Below, in pieces: positions 41,401-52,471 of a DNA stretch of 64,000 nt. This DNA comes from Candidatus Pantoea deserta (GTDB taxonomy: Bacteria > Pseudomonadota > Gammaproteobacteria > Enterobacterales > Enterobacteriaceae). The stretch spans positions 41,663-105,662 of the forward strand of contig NZ_RMVG01000018.1 in assembly GCF_003813865.1 (NCBI RefSeq), in the 5' to 3' direction. The notes beneath the pieces are model-generated. The model was not told where the DNA came from, did not search any database, and was given only the letters and a program-made list of their open reading frames with translations. The stretch's first letter is position 1. The number at the start of each line of letters is the position of its first letter. The position numbers were made by a program, and so were the translations under genes.

Positions 41401-42263
41401 TGCGCGGTCAGGCCGTCTACCTGCAAATGATGTTGCCCGTCTTCGCCCTGCCAGTTCGCGCCCCCCTGGCGCAGCAGCAGATCGCCTGCGTAGAGTTCGC
41501 CGTCGCGCAGATTGATCCAGGCGGCCAGGCTGAAGCGCGCGCTGTCGAGGCGGGTGTTGTCACGCATCCAGCGTCCCAGCCACGGCCGCACGTCTACGTC
41601 GTCCGCCTGCATCCAGATACGTCCATCATTAAGCAGCCCTTCGCTGTCGTTAAGATCGAGTCGCACCTGCACTACGCCGTGCTGCCCCGTAAAGCTGGAA
41701 AGACTCACTTCCCCTTCCGCACGATGGCGATTGCTTTCGTTCAGCCAGGTGAGTTTCGGGATCGCCAGTTCAGCGCGCTGGCCGGAAGGCGTGCGAAAGA
41801 AGATGGAGCTGTCGCGCAGATCGAAGTGGTCAAACTGACGCAGAAAGAGTTCGTTGATGCGGCCGGGCTTGAAGCTGTTTTTCTCTTCATCGCTGGAGAA
41901 AAGCGGGCGATTACTGTCGAGGCGCAGCTGCCAGAAGGTGAGATCGCGAAACTGCCAGCGCCAGTGCAGCAGCGACTGCCAGACATCCAGCGCCAGCGTG
42001 ACGCGCGAGATGTCGAGCTTGCCGTTTTTTTGCATATCCACGCCCAGGTCGCGGATTTCCAGCGTGGGGCCGAAGTTTTCCCAGCGGCCGCGCAGCTCGC
42101 TGGCGCTAACGCCGACGCCGCTGGCGCGCGAAACCGCCGTCAGAAGCTGGCTACGATAGCTGTCGAGGTGCGGCATGACCAGACGCAGCCCGCTGACCAG
42201 CAGCGCCACAATCACAATCACGGTCGCAACCAGCAGTAACAAAATCCTCGGCAGCTGCCTCAC
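38457..42263 (-). CDS. yhdP: YhdP, AsmA-like phospholipid transport protein
   Basis: YhdP is one of the AsmA-family bridges (with TamB and YdbH) that carry phospholipid to the outer membrane. The 1268-residue protein has an N-terminal transmembrane anchor (about 6-26), a long region expected to form a beta-strand groove, and the C-terminal AsmA/DUF3971 block (DLVRRTIDMEAVVAPEISASVG). The frame opens at 42308, but the GTG at 42263 follows AAGGAGAGG and aligns with the E. coli start. It lies between rng and tldD. Confidence 0.95.
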   Translation of the reverse strand: MRQLPRILLLLVATVIVIVALLVSGLRLVMPHLDSYRSQLLTAVSRASGVGVSASELRGRWENFGPTLEIRDLGVDMQKNGKLDISRVTLALDVWQSLLHWRWQFRDLTFWQLRLDSNRPLFSSDEEKNSFKPGRINELFLRQFDHFDLRDSSIFFRTPSGQRAELAIPKLTWLNESNRHRAEGEVSLSSFTGQHGVVQVRLDLNDSEGLLNDGRIWMQADDVDVRPWLGRWMRDNTRLDSARFSLAAWINLRDGELYAGDLLLRQGGANWQGEDGQHHLQVDGLTAHLSRFQNGWMVNVPQTRLTTDGEAWPAGHFALLWRPQDKQLLGPEHQGEVRVRATQLVLKHIAPLVPLFAPLSPSLFENWRALQPQGTVEGLALDIPLQQPDQTRIQVKWHDFRWQPWQLLPGVSNLDGEVRGSLANGQISVEMGRTDVPYSAMFNAPLEIHQLRGSLSWLRDRQGLTLDGRDLDVQARSLWAHGDFRYQQNVGSEPRLDILAGIRVTNAGDAWRYFPQPLMGKALTHYLSGAIKGGQVDNATLLFAGNPKLFPFRHNDGMFQVWVPLRQAAYAFQPNWPDVNPVDIDLNFINDGLWMTSSHFRLGDVDVSNFSGAIPDYLKEKLLIDGDISGNGDQIARYFQDTPLKTSLGAALEQLEIKGRTQGHLKLDIPLDGRQVLASGNVDLNNNALHIRPLDTTLTNLTGRFRFSNGNLDSDRLRATWFGQPVNVSFTTKENPQDFGVNVKLDGDWQPAKLTKIPAQIASQTGGHLPWQGDVSITLPHQGGARYEVELKGDAKEVSSRLPAPLDKASGTAMPVTVSASGDLKQFELSGSVATHHRFNSRWILEPQLRIERGIWLNDAHSKPALPDSEGMVLKLPALDGEAWAGLMMAGGASGARNAGEMGGVRLPGNFTLRSPAVTLAGQQWHDVDATLSQGKDGGGSVSIKGREIRGALEMAQNAAWRVALDYLYYNPEWQGGGSQQQQKASQIDFSRWPALQLSCAECWLRGQKFGRMQAEVTPKGDTLALTNGLVDTGSSRLNVSGEWVNRPDAPRTSLKGTLSGSNINNATNWFGVNTPLRDASFKVDYDLHWRSAPWQPSEETLSGTLKTHFGKGQIADVNTGTAGQLLRLMSFDALLRKLRFDFSDTFNDEGFYFDSINGTAWIENGVMRTDNLLVDGLEADIAMQGKVDLVRRTIDMEAVVAPEISASVGVATAFVINPVVGAAVFAASKVLAPLWNKISLLRYHINGPLDKPQINEVLRKPREEEKK

Positions 42264-42391
42264 ACACCTCTCCTTGTCTTCCGCATTTGACGGATGGTTA
42301 TCTCTCATACTTAACCGTCGTCAGACAATTATCGGTATGAATGCGCATGTTAACCTAAACAAGGCCGCTTTTTTACCCCGCCGGACGGAGA

Positions 42392-43861
42392 TTACATCAT
42401 GACAACGTCGAACTGCTCCTGCGTATAGAGCGGTTCGACATGGACTTTCACCTGTTTGCCAACAAAAATCTCCACCTCTGCCAGCGCATGCGACTCATCG
42501 CTTTTCAGCGCTTCGCCCACGGCCGGAGAGACATACACCAGAAAACGGTCGGCGTCATAGGCGTGATGGACGCGCACGATTTCCCGCATGATTTCGTAGC
42601 ACACCGTTTCCACCGTTTTCAGCGTGCCGCGGCCTTTACAGACCGGACAGTCTTCACACAGAACATGTTCGATGCTTTCACGCGTGCGCTTACGGGTCAT
42701 CTCCACCAGCCCCAGCGCCGAAAAGCCGTTGATACCGGTCTTGACCCGATCTTTGCTTAGCGCCGACTCCAGCGAGTGCAGCACGCGACGCCGGTGGTCG
42801 TCATTACTCATATCGATAAAGTCGATGATAATAATGCCGCCGAGATTACGCAGCCGCAGCTGACGCGCGATCGCCTGGGTCGCCTCAACATTGGTATTGA
42901 AGATGGTTTCATCCAGGTTGCGGTGACCCACAAAAGCGCCGGTATTGATGTCGATGGTGGTCATCGCCTCGGTCTGATCGATGATCAGATAGCCGCCTGA
43001 CTTGAGTTCCACCTTTCGATCCAGCGAGCGCTGAATCTCATTCTCCACATCGAAGAGATCGAAAATGGGCTGCTTACCGGAGTAGAGTTCCAGCTTGTCG
43101 GCCATTTCCGGAATGTATTCGCGCGTGAACTCCACCAGCAGCTCGCAGGTGAGCCGTGAATCGACGCGAATCCGATCCAGCGCCGCGCCGGCGAAATCGC
43201 GCAGGATACGCTGCGCCAGCGCCAGCTCGCCGTACAGCAGGCAGCGCGTCTGATTGCGTTTTTTACGTTCGGTGACTTTGGTCCAGAGTCGTTTCAGAAA
43301 GGCGGCGTCCTGCGCCAGCTCCTCTTCTCCGATGCCTTCCGCGGCGGTGCGGATAATAAAGCCGCCGAGATCGTCGCAGTAGTCCGCCACCACCGCCTTC
43401 AGGCGTTCGCGCTCGCGCTCGCTTTCAATACGCTGAGAGACGCCGACGTGAGACGCGCCCGGCATAAATACCAGATAGCGCGACGGCAGCGTAATATCCG
43501 TGGTCAGGCGCGCCCCTTTGGTGCCGAGCGGATCTTTTACCACCTGCACCATCAGATCCTGACCCTGCCGCACCAGCTCGGCGATGTCGCGCACGATAAA
43601 GTTTTTCTTTTCGTCGCCTGCGACGCACTCCGTGTGCGGCATAATGTCGGAGGCGTGCAAAAACGCGGCCTTTTCCAGTCCAATGTCGACAAACGCGGCC
43701 TGCATCCCTGGCAGCACGCGACTGACGCGACCTTTATAAATATTGCCGACGATACCGCGCCGCGCCTCGCGCTCGATATGAATTTCCTGCAATATGCCGC
43801 CGTCGATATAGGCAACGCGCGTCTCGGAAGGCGTGACGTTGACCAACAGTTCAGCCGTCAT
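42392..43861 (-). CDS. rng: Ribonuclease G
   Basis: RNase G is an endoribonuclease that matures the 5' end of 16S rRNA and cuts some mRNAs. It is related to the N-terminal half of RNase E. The 489-residue protein has an S1 domain near residues 35-125 (GNIYKGRVSRVLPGMQAAFVDIG), a catalytic DNase I-like domain with IDINTGAFVGHRN, and the Zn-link motif CPVCKGRG. The length equals that of E. coli. It starts 1 bp past the yhdE stop codon. Confidence 0.98.
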   Translation of the reverse strand: MTAELLVNVTPSETRVAYIDGGILQEIHIEREARRGIVGNIYKGRVSRVLPGMQAAFVDIGLEKAAFLHASDIMPHTECVAGDEKKNFIVRDIAELVRQGQDLMVQVVKDPLGTKGARLTTDITLPSRYLVFMPGASHVGVSQRIESERERERLKAVVADYCDDLGGFIIRTAAEGIGEEELAQDAAFLKRLWTKVTERKKRNQTRCLLYGELALAQRILRDFAGAALDRIRVDSRLTCELLVEFTREYIPEMADKLELYSGKQPIFDLFDVENEIQRSLDRKVELKSGGYLIIDQTEAMTTIDINTGAFVGHRNLDETIFNTNVEATQAIARQLRLRNLGGIIIIDFIDMSNDDHRRRVLHSLESALSKDRVKTGINGFSALGLVEMTRKRTRESIEHVLCEDCPVCKGRGTLKTVETVCYEIMREIVRVHHAYDADRFLVYVSPAVGEALKSDESHALAEVEIFVGKQVKVHVEPLYTQEQFDVVMM

Positions 43862-43862
43862 G

Positions 43863-44444
43863 TTATCCCCTTACGGCACGCAGTGACTGAAAATGGCTGA
43901 ATAACTCCCCTGTCTCAACCAACGGCAATCCGACAACCGCGTGATAGCTTCCATTAATTTTGCGGACAAAGTTTCCACCTGTGCCCTGAATTCCATATGC
44001 CCCGGCTTTATCCATGGGTTCGCCGGTAGCAATATAATCCGCGATGTCGGACGCGCTTAACAGGCGAAACGTCACATCGGTAATCACTAAACAATCGAGC
44101 CTGTGCCGGCGATCGGCAAGCGCAACGGCGGTCATCACCTGATGCGTCTGTCCGGAGAGACGGCTCAGCATCTCAGCGGCATGGGCGGCGTCGCGCGGCT
44201 TTTCCAGCACGTCGCCGTTCAGCACCACAATGGTATCGGCGCCCAGCACCGGCAAATCGCGTTCCGCGACGGCGACGCCCGCTTGCGCTTTCTCGTTCGC
44301 GAGGCGACGCACGTAATATTCCGCCGCTTCATCAGGGCGGCGAACTTCTTCAACATCGGTATGCAGGCGCTCAAAACGCAGGCCAAGCTGCGTCAGCAGC
44401 TCACGTCGACGCGGTGAGCCGGAAGCCAGGTAGAGGGATAGCAT
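43863..44444 (-). CDS. yhdE: YhdE, Maf-family dTTP/UTP pyrophosphatase
   Basis: YhdE hydrolyses dTTP, UTP and modified nucleotides such as m5UTP to monophosphates, a nucleotide-pool cleaning role. The 193-residue protein opens with the Maf signature [12 protein letters not shown]. It also has the ADTIVVLNG block and GAYGIQG near the C terminus. It sits in mreB-mreC-mreD-yhdE-rng order, 8 bp after mreD, and is probably co-transcribed with rng. Confidence 0.97.
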   Translation of the reverse strand: MLSLYLASGSPRRRELLTQLGLRFERLHTDVEEVRRPDEAAEYYVRRLANEKAQAGVAVAERDLPVLGADTIVVLNGDVLEKPRDAAHAAEMLSRLSGQTHQVMTAVALADRRHRLDCLVITDVTFRLLSASDIADYIATGEPMDKAGAYGIQGTGGNFVRKINGSYHAVVGLPLVETGELFSHFQSLRAVRG

Positions 44445-44452
44445 AATATTCC

Positions 44453-44941
44453 TTACTGAACGGCAAACTGACGGCGGATCTTTCTCATCAATAAGAATAG
44501 CCAGGGCCAGAGAATACCGTCGATAACGCTACTCCAGAAAATTTCAGGCCGGAATGAGACGTTGATCACTAAAAATTCTGCCCAGAACACAATGACATCC
44601 ATCGCCAGCGACAGCACCATAACCATTAATGCCTGCTGCCACAACGCCAGATTGCGAAAGAGCTGGAATTTAAAGGCGACCAGATAGGCGATGATGCTGA
44701 GCGCCAGCGCGCGTACGCCCAGGGTCGATCCCGCAATGAGATCCATGATCCCGCCCAGCACAAAGCCGGTGCCGACATTAACGCGATGCGGCAGCGCCAG
44801 CACCCAGTAAATCAGGATAAGCAGGATCCATGAAGGCCGGAACATATAGAACTGTTCCGGCCACGGCATGATCTGCAATACAAGGGCGACAAGAAAGGAC
44901 AGCCAGATAACCCAACGACCCTGGCTGCGATATCGACTCAA
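44453..44941 (-). CDS. mreD: MreD, rod-shape-determining membrane protein
   Basis: MreD is a multi-spanning inner-membrane part of the elongasome, which guides lateral wall synthesis. The 162 residues contain five or six hydrophobic segments, with little sequence outside them, and start [20 protein letters not shown]. The start codon overlaps the mreC stop by 4 bp, so translation is coupled. Confidence 0.95.
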   Translation of the reverse strand: MSRYRSQGRWVIWLSFLVALVLQIMPWPEQFYMFRPSWILLILIYWVLALPHRVNVGTGFVLGGIMDLIAGSTLGVRALALSIIAYLVAFKFQLFRNLALWQQALMVMVLSLAMDVIVFWAEFLVINVSFRPEIFWSSVIDGILWPWLFLLMRKIRRQFAVQ

Positions 44942-45957
44942 GGCTGGCCTCCGCGCGCGTTTGTCGGCGCGCTTTGCGCGCCGTTTACGCTGGACGGCGC
45001 AGGAGGACCCATTTGCGCGGACGGCGCTGGCGGTCCCATCTCGCCGGCTGGCGGCAGCACCTGCGGCATCATCTGCATCAGACGCTCATTAGCGACCCGA
45101 TGTACCTCGTCTGGCGCCATCGGCATATCGCCGTTTTTATCCGCTCCCCACAGCAGCAGCAGATAGCGCAGGCGTTGCAGACCGGCCGTTGGACGCGCCT
45201 GAATCACGGTATAGGCACGCTGCGTATCCACCTTCACGGAGGAGACGACGGCAACCGGATAGCCTTCCGGGAAGCGTCCGCCCAGACCGGAGGTCACCAG
45301 CATATCGCCGACGCGAATGTCGGTATTGCCTGGCAGATGCTCCAGCTGCAAATCTTCAGTACAGCCGTTGCCCGCCGCAATGACGCGAATATCGTTGCGC
45401 AGCACCTGAATCGGCAGCGCATGCGACGCGTCGCAAATCAGCAGCACGCGGCTGGTCACCTGACCGACGGCGATAACCTGGCCGACGACGCCTTTGTCGC
45501 TGATGACCGGCTGGCCTTCATAGACGCCATTGACGCTGCCTTTATCGATGACCACTTGATCGGTGTAGGGGTCGGTGCCGGTTGAGATAACCTGCGTCAC
45601 CATCTTGTGTTCATCCTGACGCAGCGGCGAGCCGAGCAGTTCACGCAGGCGTGCGTTTTCCTGCTTGTACTGCCCCAGCATTAGCAGGTTACTGTTTTTC
45701 AGGAAAAGCTCGCGGCGCAGGGCTTTATTTTCCAGCTCAAGCTGCTGACGTGACGCCAGCGAACCGGAAATACCATCAAGAATCTGTCGCGGGCCGTTGG
45801 CCAGGAAATAAAACGGACTGACCGATGTGTCCAGATAGTTGCGGATCTGGGTAAACGAACCCAGGCGGCTATCGGCGACGATTATCGCAATGGCAACGAT
45901 CACCGCCAAAAACAGGCGCAACTGCAGGGAAGGTCCCCTGCTAAAAATCGGCTTCAT
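44938..45957 (-). CDS. mreC: MreC, rod-shape-determining protein
   Basis: MreC is a bitopic periplasmic scaffold that links MreB with PBP2 and RodA. The 339-residue protein has one N-terminal transmembrane segment (about 11-27), a coiled coil (about 65-110) and two beta-barrel domains. The periplasmic motif [20 protein letters not shown] is clear. The C-terminal tail is Pro/Ala-rich and contains MGPPAPS twice. It is shorter than E. coli MreC (367) because of a different tail. Confidence 0.96.
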   Translation of the reverse strand: MKPIFSRGPSLQLRLFLAVIVAIAIIVADSRLGSFTQIRNYLDTSVSPFYFLANGPRQILDGISGSLASRQQLELENKALRRELFLKNSNLLMLGQYKQENARLRELLGSPLRQDEHKMVTQVISTGTDPYTDQVVIDKGSVNGVYEGQPVISDKGVVGQVIAVGQVTSRVLLICDASHALPIQVLRNDIRVIAAGNGCTEDLQLEHLPGNTDIRVGDMLVTSGLGGRFPEGYPVAVVSSVKVDTQRAYTVIQARPTAGLQRLRYLLLLWGADKNGDMPMAPDEVHRVANERLMQMMPQVLPPAGEMGPPAPSAQMGPPAPSSVNGAQSAPTNARGGQP

Positions 45958-46104
45958 ATATTCTGCGTGTTCCTCGACAACAGGTAAGGAAATGCGACCA
46001 CCGCCGCATTTCCCCGGGCTGGACGTCTGGCGCCAACGCGCAGTGCGTCAGCTTCCACGCAACTCCCTGCGTATTTCGACTCAGGTTCCAGCCGATTGAG
46101 GCGA

Positions 46105-47457
<1,353 letters not shown>

Positions 47458-49407
47458 TTAAATATGATAGCGTTGTGAATATTTTTTCACATTACTGTTT
47501 ACAGGCTGCGAAGGAGCGAAAAGATCGCCCTGTCCGCCGGATACGCCTAATCCAATAAGCGTCTGCCATTCCGCATGCGTTCGCACCGCCGTGGCAAAAA
47601 CCTGCGTCTGGGCCGATTTGCATACTTCCAGCAGACTTTGCACAAACAGCTGGTTTTCCGTGCGTCGGTCGATATTGCGTACCAGACCGGGATCCAGCTT
47701 GATTAAATCAATGGGAAATTGCCGGATATAGGCGCTACTCACCACGGTTAAGCCAGCCTGATTAACGGCAATGCGACAGCCAAAGGCTTGCAGCGCACGG
47801 AACACCGGCGCCAGTCGATTGATGTGTTGACAGACATCTGCCTCAGCAAGTTCAAATAAAAATCGCTTTCTTTGCGCTTTGGTGCACTGCAACAGTATGT
47901 TTTGCAGCCAGTTGACAAAAGAGCGCTGGAGAAGCGAGTCGATGCTGATAGGGAGCGCCAGGGTCTCATCCGGCCAGACTTCGGACAGGGCGGCAATGCG
48001 GGCCACCAGCTGCCGATCCCAACTGTCCGCCATGCCGAACTGAAGCACCAGCGGCATAAATTCTGCGGCCAGCAGCTCTTTATCGCCGTCGAAAATCCGC
48101 ATCAACAGTTCGCGATGATGCACTTTGCCATCCAGCAACACGGCGGGTTTCTGATACAGACGCGGGCCGCCACGGCTCAGGGTGTTTTCCAGCAGCGTTC
48201 GCCAGCGCACGCTGCCGCGGCCGGCGTCGAGCGGATTTCCCTCGCCGTTGGACCAGTTATTGCCCCCCAGCAGCGTCGCCCGTCGCGTCGCCATCTCGAC
48301 GTTGTCCATTACCTGCGGCACGGTCTGGCCGCTGTGCCATGCGCTGATGCCGATGTGGATCAGATCGTCGCGATTCACCATGTGCATAGGCGGCAGCGAA
48401 TCCACCGCGTTGATCAGCTGATCGGCAATGCTGTTGGCCTCTTTCAGGCTGCGATGCGGCAGCAGGACCGCAAAATCGCTGCGAAAATAGCGCGCCAGCA
48501 GCGCGCCGGGATAGCGCAGCACAAAAGTAGAGAGCATATTGACCAGATCGTAGAGATACTCGTCCACCAGCGCTGGCCCCAGGGTTTCATTGAGCGTATC
48601 GAGGTCGGGCAGACGTACCATCATCACCACGCCGTGCGTGCCGACATCCTCCTGATCCTCCAGCAGCGTCGCCAGCTGGTTATCGAAGAAGAGTCGGTTA
48701 TTAAGGCCGGTGCGGCTGTCCTGCGCGGCGAAGGCGCGGATAAGGGTGTCGATGCGCAAGCGCTGTTCGCCAGCCTCCTGCAAATCGTTCAGCAACACGT
48801 CGATAGCGCAACTGGCGCGCGGCGGCCACTCGTCAGCGCTGCCCCTGGGCAGCAGCGTACGTTCGCCGGACAGGATGGCCTCGGCGCGCTTTTCCAGCCG
48901 CTCCATGCCGCGCCACTGGCGGCTAAGCCAGCAGTGCATCATAAACAGCAGCAGGCTCATCACCACGACTACCAGCAACAGCGCAAGCAGCGTATAGACG
49001 CCGGTAAAAGACTGGAACCAGGTTCTGGCGGGATCGAGCACGACGATGCGCAAAACCACGCCCGGCTGGTGCATCAGCGGCACGTCATACTGAATAAAGC
49101 GGTTGGTCTCATCCTCCAGCATGGGGTTTTCATGCCGGCTGAGCCTGAAGAAGGAGTGGTCAGCGCTCCGCAGCTCGACGCGCTCAGCGTTAATCACGGT
49201 CATGGTATGCTTCATCCATTTCCGCATCTCGTCAGGCGTCTGCGTGAGCAGAGCCTGATCAACCTCGGTCGCCAGCGTGTGCACTCGTCCCTCAACGCGC
49301 TGGTGCGTCAGCCAGTAAACGCTAAAAGCGCAGCCTACCAGCATCAACAGCATCGCCAGCAAGCTTAAAAATGTAATAAACGCAGAAAGTTTCGTGGTTA
49401 ATCGCAT
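47458..49407 (-). CDS. csrD: CsrD, regulator of CsrB/CsrC small-RNA decay
   Basis: CsrD directs the CsrB and CsrC RNAs to RNase E, raising free CsrA activity. The 649-residue protein has two transmembrane segments around a periplasmic/HAMP-like region (first 220 residues), a degenerate GGDEF domain (RSDF in place of GGDEF) and a degenerate EAL domain (ELL). It is therefore unlikely to make or degrade cyclic-di-GMP. The frame extends upstream, but ATG at 49407 (MRLTTKLSAFITFLSLLAM) matches the family start. Confidence 0.95.
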   Translation of the reverse strand: MRLTTKLSAFITFLSLLAMLLMLVGCAFSVYWLTHQRVEGRVHTLATEVDQALLTQTPDEMRKWMKHTMTVINAERVELRSADHSFFRLSRHENPMLEDETNRFIQYDVPLMHQPGVVLRIVVLDPARTWFQSFTGVYTLLALLLVVVVMSLLLFMMHCWLSRQWRGMERLEKRAEAILSGERTLLPRGSADEWPPRASCAIDVLLNDLQEAGEQRLRIDTLIRAFAAQDSRTGLNNRLFFDNQLATLLEDQEDVGTHGVVMMVRLPDLDTLNETLGPALVDEYLYDLVNMLSTFVLRYPGALLARYFRSDFAVLLPHRSLKEANSIADQLINAVDSLPPMHMVNRDDLIHIGISAWHSGQTVPQVMDNVEMATRRATLLGGNNWSNGEGNPLDAGRGSVRWRTLLENTLSRGGPRLYQKPAVLLDGKVHHRELLMRIFDGDKELLAAEFMPLVLQFGMADSWDRQLVARIAALSEVWPDETLALPISIDSLLQRSFVNWLQNILLQCTKAQRKRFLFELAEADVCQHINRLAPVFRALQAFGCRIAVNQAGLTVVSSAYIRQFPIDLIKLDPGLVRNIDRRTENQLFVQSLLEVCKSAQTQVFATAVRTHAEWQTLIGLGVSGGQGDLFAPSQPVNSNVKKYSQRYHI

Positions 49408-49688
49408 CCCTGTGCCTGTTCGCTGCGGTGATGACCCATTTATACCCGCCCTGTGCCCTGCCTGACGCAAGCGCGAGCAAAATAGCATAAATTTCGTCTT
49501 GCAGCAGCGCTGCTGCACGAGATGAGCAAGTATATGCGTACCAGATGCCGCGTTATGACCATCAGGCATTTTTCAGCGCATTCTCATCAGCGGACCATGC
49601 CAGGAAATTTCATATTTTGGCAGCGAAAGTGGCGGCGATCGGCAATAGTCATCATGCTGGGATACCTGTTCGAGCCGGGAGGTAAGCG
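49408..49688. promoter_or_regulatory. csrD-msrP divergent intergenic region
   Basis: The 281-bp gap includes a perfect 18-bp palindrome, TGCAGCAGCGCTGCTGCA (49500-49517), a likely protein-binding site. Promoter hexamers are not clear. AGGAG-like GGGAGGT precedes msrP. Confidence 0.5.
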
Positions 49689-50693
49689 ATGAAACCCACA
49701 AAATATCTGACTGAAGCCGACGTGACGCCGGAAAGCATCTTTAATATGCAGCGTCGGCAGGTGTTGAAAACGCTCGGTCTGGGCGCGGCGGCGCTGGGCC
49801 TGCCTGGCGCGGCGCAGGCCGACGTGCTGAGCTGGTTTAAGGGCAACGACCGCCCTGCCGCGCCCGCTGGCCGCGCGCTGGACTTTAGTAAGCCGGAGAA
49901 ATATCAGGCAAACCTGACGCTGACGCCAGAGGATAAGGTGTCGGGCTACAATAATTTCTACGAATTTGGCCTGGATAAAGCCGATCCGGCCGCCAACGCC
50001 GGCACGCTGAAAACCGATCCCTGGCAGCTGACCATTGACGGTGAAGTGGCGAAGCCGCTTACCCTGAATATGGACGATATTTTTAAAAAGTTCGCGATGG
50101 AACAGCGTATCTACCGTATGCGCTGCGTCGAGGCCTGGTCGATGGTGGTGCCCTGGGTCGGCTTCGAGCTGAATAAGCTGCTTAAACTGGCCGAGCCGAC
50201 CAGCAACGCGCGCTTTGTCGCGTTCCAGACGCTCTACGCCCCAGACCAGATGCCTGGCCAGAAAGATCGCTTTATTGGCGGTGGTCTGGACTATCCCTAT
50301 GTGGAAGGTCTGCGGCTGGACGAGGCGATGCATCCCCTGACGCTGCTCTCGACGGGCGTCTATGGCAAAGCGCTGCCGCCGCAAAACGGCGCGCCGATTC
50401 GCCTGACCGTGCCGTGGAAATATGGATTTAAGGGAATTAAATCGATCGTCAAAATCACCCTGACGCGCGATCAGCCACCGACGACCTGGAATCAGATCGC
50501 GGCAAACGAATATGGTTTCTACGCCAATGTTAATCCGCATGTCGATCATCCGCGCTGGTCGCAGGCGACCGAACGCTTTATCGGCCCAGGCGGCACGCTC
50601 AGCGTGAAGCGTCAGCCTACGCTGCTGTTCAATGGCTATGCCGATGAGGTGGCGTCGCTCTATCGCGGGCTGGATTTACGGGAGAATTACTAA
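49689..50693 (+). CDS. msrP: MsrP, periplasmic methionine-sulfoxide reductase catalytic subunit
   Basis: MsrP repairs oxidised methionines in envelope proteins using a molybdopterin cofactor, with electrons from MsrQ. The 334-residue protein has a twin-arginine signal ([21 protein letters not shown]) around residues 20-40, so it is exported folded. The molybdenum-binding cysteine is in [13 protein letters not shown]. The length equals that of E. coli. msrQ begins at once after its stop codon, so they form an operon. In E. coli the pair lies elsewhere (yedYZ). Confidence 0.97.
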   Translation: MKPTKYLTEADVTPESIFNMQRRQVLKTLGLGAAALGLPGAAQADVLSWFKGNDRPAAPAGRALDFSKPEKYQANLTLTPEDKVSGYNNFYEFGLDKADPAANAGTLKTDPWQLTIDGEVAKPLTLNMDDIFKKFAMEQRIYRMRCVEAWSMVVPWVGFELNKLLKLAEPTSNARFVAFQTLYAPDQMPGQKDRFIGGGLDYPYVEGLRLDEAMHPLTLLSTGVYGKALPPQNGAPIRLTVPWKYGFKGIKSIVKITLTRDQPPTTWNQIAANEYGFYANVNPHVDHPRWSQATERFIGPGGTLSVKRQPTLLFNGYADEVASLYRGLDLRENY

Positions 50694-51296
50694 GTGAGAC
50701 TGACGCTTAAGCAGATCGTCGGATTAAAAGTCGTGCTGCATCTCGCCGCCTTTTTACCGCTGGTTTATCTTTTTATGGCGGCAAATCAGGGCTGGCTGAG
50801 CGCCGATCCGGCGAAAGATATTCAGCACTTTACCGGCAGGATGGCGCTGAAGCTGCTGCTGGCGACGCTGCTGGTGTCGCCGCTGACGCGCTATGCCAGA
50901 CAGCCGCTGCTGATCCGCACCCGCCGCCTGCTTGGCGTCTGGACCTTTGTCTGGGCCTGTCTGCACCTGCTGAGTTACTACCTGCTGGAGCTGGGCGTTG
51001 GCAACCTGCGTCTGCTGGGCAGCGAGCTGGTTTCGCGTCCCTACCTGACGCTGGGCATTGTGACCTGGCTGATTCTGCTGGCGCTGACCGCGACCTCTTT
51101 TCAACGCGCTCAGCGCAAGCTGGGGCGGCGCTGGCAAACCCTGCATAACTTTATCTATCTGGCGGCGATCCTGGCTCCCATTCACTATCTGTGGTCGGTA
51201 AAAGTTCTCTCGCCGCAGCCGGTCCTTTACGCCCTGGCCGCGCTGGTGTTGTTAGCGTTACGTTACAAAAAGTTCCGCAGCGCGTTATCACGCTAA
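50694..51296 (+). CDS. msrQ: MsrQ, heme-binding membrane subunit of MsrPQ
   Basis: MsrQ is the heme b quinol-oxidising membrane protein that feeds electrons to MsrP. The 200 residues contain about six hydrophobic helices with the expected histidines ([32 protein letters not shown]). The start is GTG directly after the msrP TAA, with the ribosome site inside msrP (GGGAGAA). It belongs to the ferric-reductase-like transmembrane family. Confidence 0.95.
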   Translation: MRLTLKQIVGLKVVLHLAAFLPLVYLFMAANQGWLSADPAKDIQHFTGRMALKLLLATLLVSPLTRYARQPLLIRTRRLLGVWTFVWACLHLLSYYLLELGVGNLRLLGSELVSRPYLTLGIVTWLILLALTATSFQRAQRKLGRRWQTLHNFIYLAAILAPIHYLWSVKVLSPQPVLYALAALVLLALRYKKFRSALSR

Positions 51297-51377
51297 GTTG
51301 TCTTCCTGGCATCATTTCTGATAAAAGGTGTGGCCTTCGGGGCACGCCCGATCAACTTCGCAGATAAGACCAGTATT

Positions 51378-51408
51378 TTGCTGCGAATTGTCCCGAAACG
51401 GATATAAT
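51378..51408 (+). promoter_or_regulatory. Candidate promoter of aroQ-accBC
   Basis: A perfect -10 TATAAT (51403-51408) lies in the gap between msrQ and aroQ. The best -35, TTGCTG (51378-51383), has a long 19-bp spacer. accBC in E. coli is transcribed from an upstream promoter with a long leader. Confidence 0.55.
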
Positions 51409-51518
51409 GCCCGGCTTTGTTGCGCGCAGTGTCGCCTTTTGGCGCGCTGCGGGTGACAAACGGAAGATAGCAAGGTATTTTACGCGATGCCTCAATGATT
51501 GCGGGAGATGGCAGCACG

Positions 51519-51971
51519 ATGGCGCATAAATTTCACATTCTGCTTTTAAACGGTCCCAACCTGAATTTGCTGGGAACCCGCGAGCCGGAGAAATACGGTC
51601 ACACCACGCTGCAACAAATCGTCAGCGATCTGACCGACCAGGCGAACAGGCTGGATGTGAAACTGAGTCATTTGCAGTCTAATGCGGAATTTCAGCTCAT
51701 CGATCGCATTCATGAGGCCAGAGGCAATGTGGATTATATCATTATCAATCCCGCTGCGTTTACGCACACCAGCGTAGCATTGCGCGATGCCCTTTTGGCG
51801 GTAAGCATTCCCTTTATTGAGGTGCACCTCTCCAATGTGCATGCCCGCGAACCTTTCCGCCATCACTCCTATCTTTCTGACGTATCCGCCGGCGTAATTT
51901 GCGGTTTAGGCGCCGACGGCTACTCATGGGCTTTACAAACGGCAGTAAAACGCCTGTCTCATTCCAATTAA
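51519..51971 (+). CDS. aroQ: Type II 3-dehydroquinate dehydratase
   Basis: AroQ converts 3-dehydroquinate to 3-dehydroshikimate in the shikimate pathway. The 150-residue protein shows the type II signature [17 protein letters not shown] and the [21 protein letters not shown] active-site block. The frame opens at 51495, but [14 protein letters not shown] at 51519 fits the family length. E. coli K-12 uses the unrelated type I enzyme (AroD); aroQ before accB is common in other enterobacteria and beyond. accB follows after 21 bp. Confidence 0.97.
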   Translation: MAHKFHILLLNGPNLNLLGTREPEKYGHTTLQQIVSDLTDQANRLDVKLSHLQSNAEFQLIDRIHEARGNVDYIIINPAAFTHTSVALRDALLAVSIPFIEVHLSNVHAREPFRHHSYLSDVSAGVICGLGADGYSWALQTAVKRLSHSN

Positions 51972-51992
51972 ACAGAGTACGGAACCACACTC

Positions 51993-52460
51993 ATGGATAT
52001 TCGTAAAATTAAAAAACTGATCGAACTGGTTGAAGAATCCGGCATCGCTGAGCTGGAAATCTCCGAGGGCGAAGAGTCCGTTCGTATCAGCCGTGCACCT
52101 GCCAATGTCGGTTATCCGGTTATGCAGCAGGCTTTCGCCGCTCCGGCTCCGCAGCCCGCGCTGGCCGCTGCCGTCGCGCCTGCCGCCGCGCCCGTTCTGG
52201 AAGCGGCTAAGCCTGCTGAAATCAGCGGCCATATCGTGCGTTCGCCGATGGTCGGCACCTTCTACCGCACCCCAAGCCCGGATGCGAAAGCCTTTGTTGA
52301 AATCGGTCAGAAAGTTAACGCCGGCGACACCCTCTGCATCGTTGAAGCGATGAAGATGATGAACCAGATCGAAGCCGATAAGTCTGGCGTCGTGAAAGCC
52401 ATTCTGGTCGAAAGCGGCCAGCCGGTTGAATTTGACGAGCCGCTGGTCGTCATCGAATAA
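51993..52460 (+). CDS. accB: Biotin carboxyl carrier protein of acetyl-CoA carboxylase
   Basis: AccB carries the biotin that shuttles CO2 in acetyl-CoA carboxylase, the first step of fatty-acid synthesis. The 155-residue protein has an N-terminal helix-rich part ([20 protein letters not shown]), an Ala/Pro-rich linker (about 48-75), and the biotinyl domain with [15 protein letters not shown], in which the lysine of AMKM is biotinylated. accC begins 11 bp downstream. In E. coli AccB autoregulates the operon. Confidence 0.98.
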   Translation: MDIRKIKKLIELVEESGIAELEISEGEESVRISRAPANVGYPVMQQAFAAPAPQPALAAAVAPAAAPVLEAAKPAEISGHIVRSPMVGTFYRTPSPDAKAFVEIGQKVNAGDTLCIVEAMKMMNQIEADKSGVVKAILVESGQPVEFDEPLVVIE

Positions 52461-52471
52461 CGAGGCGAACC

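Noticed and set aside
47872..49368. 498-codon rightward open frame across csrD
   Set aside because: Antisense to csrD, extremely rich in Gln, His and Arg; no family resemblance.
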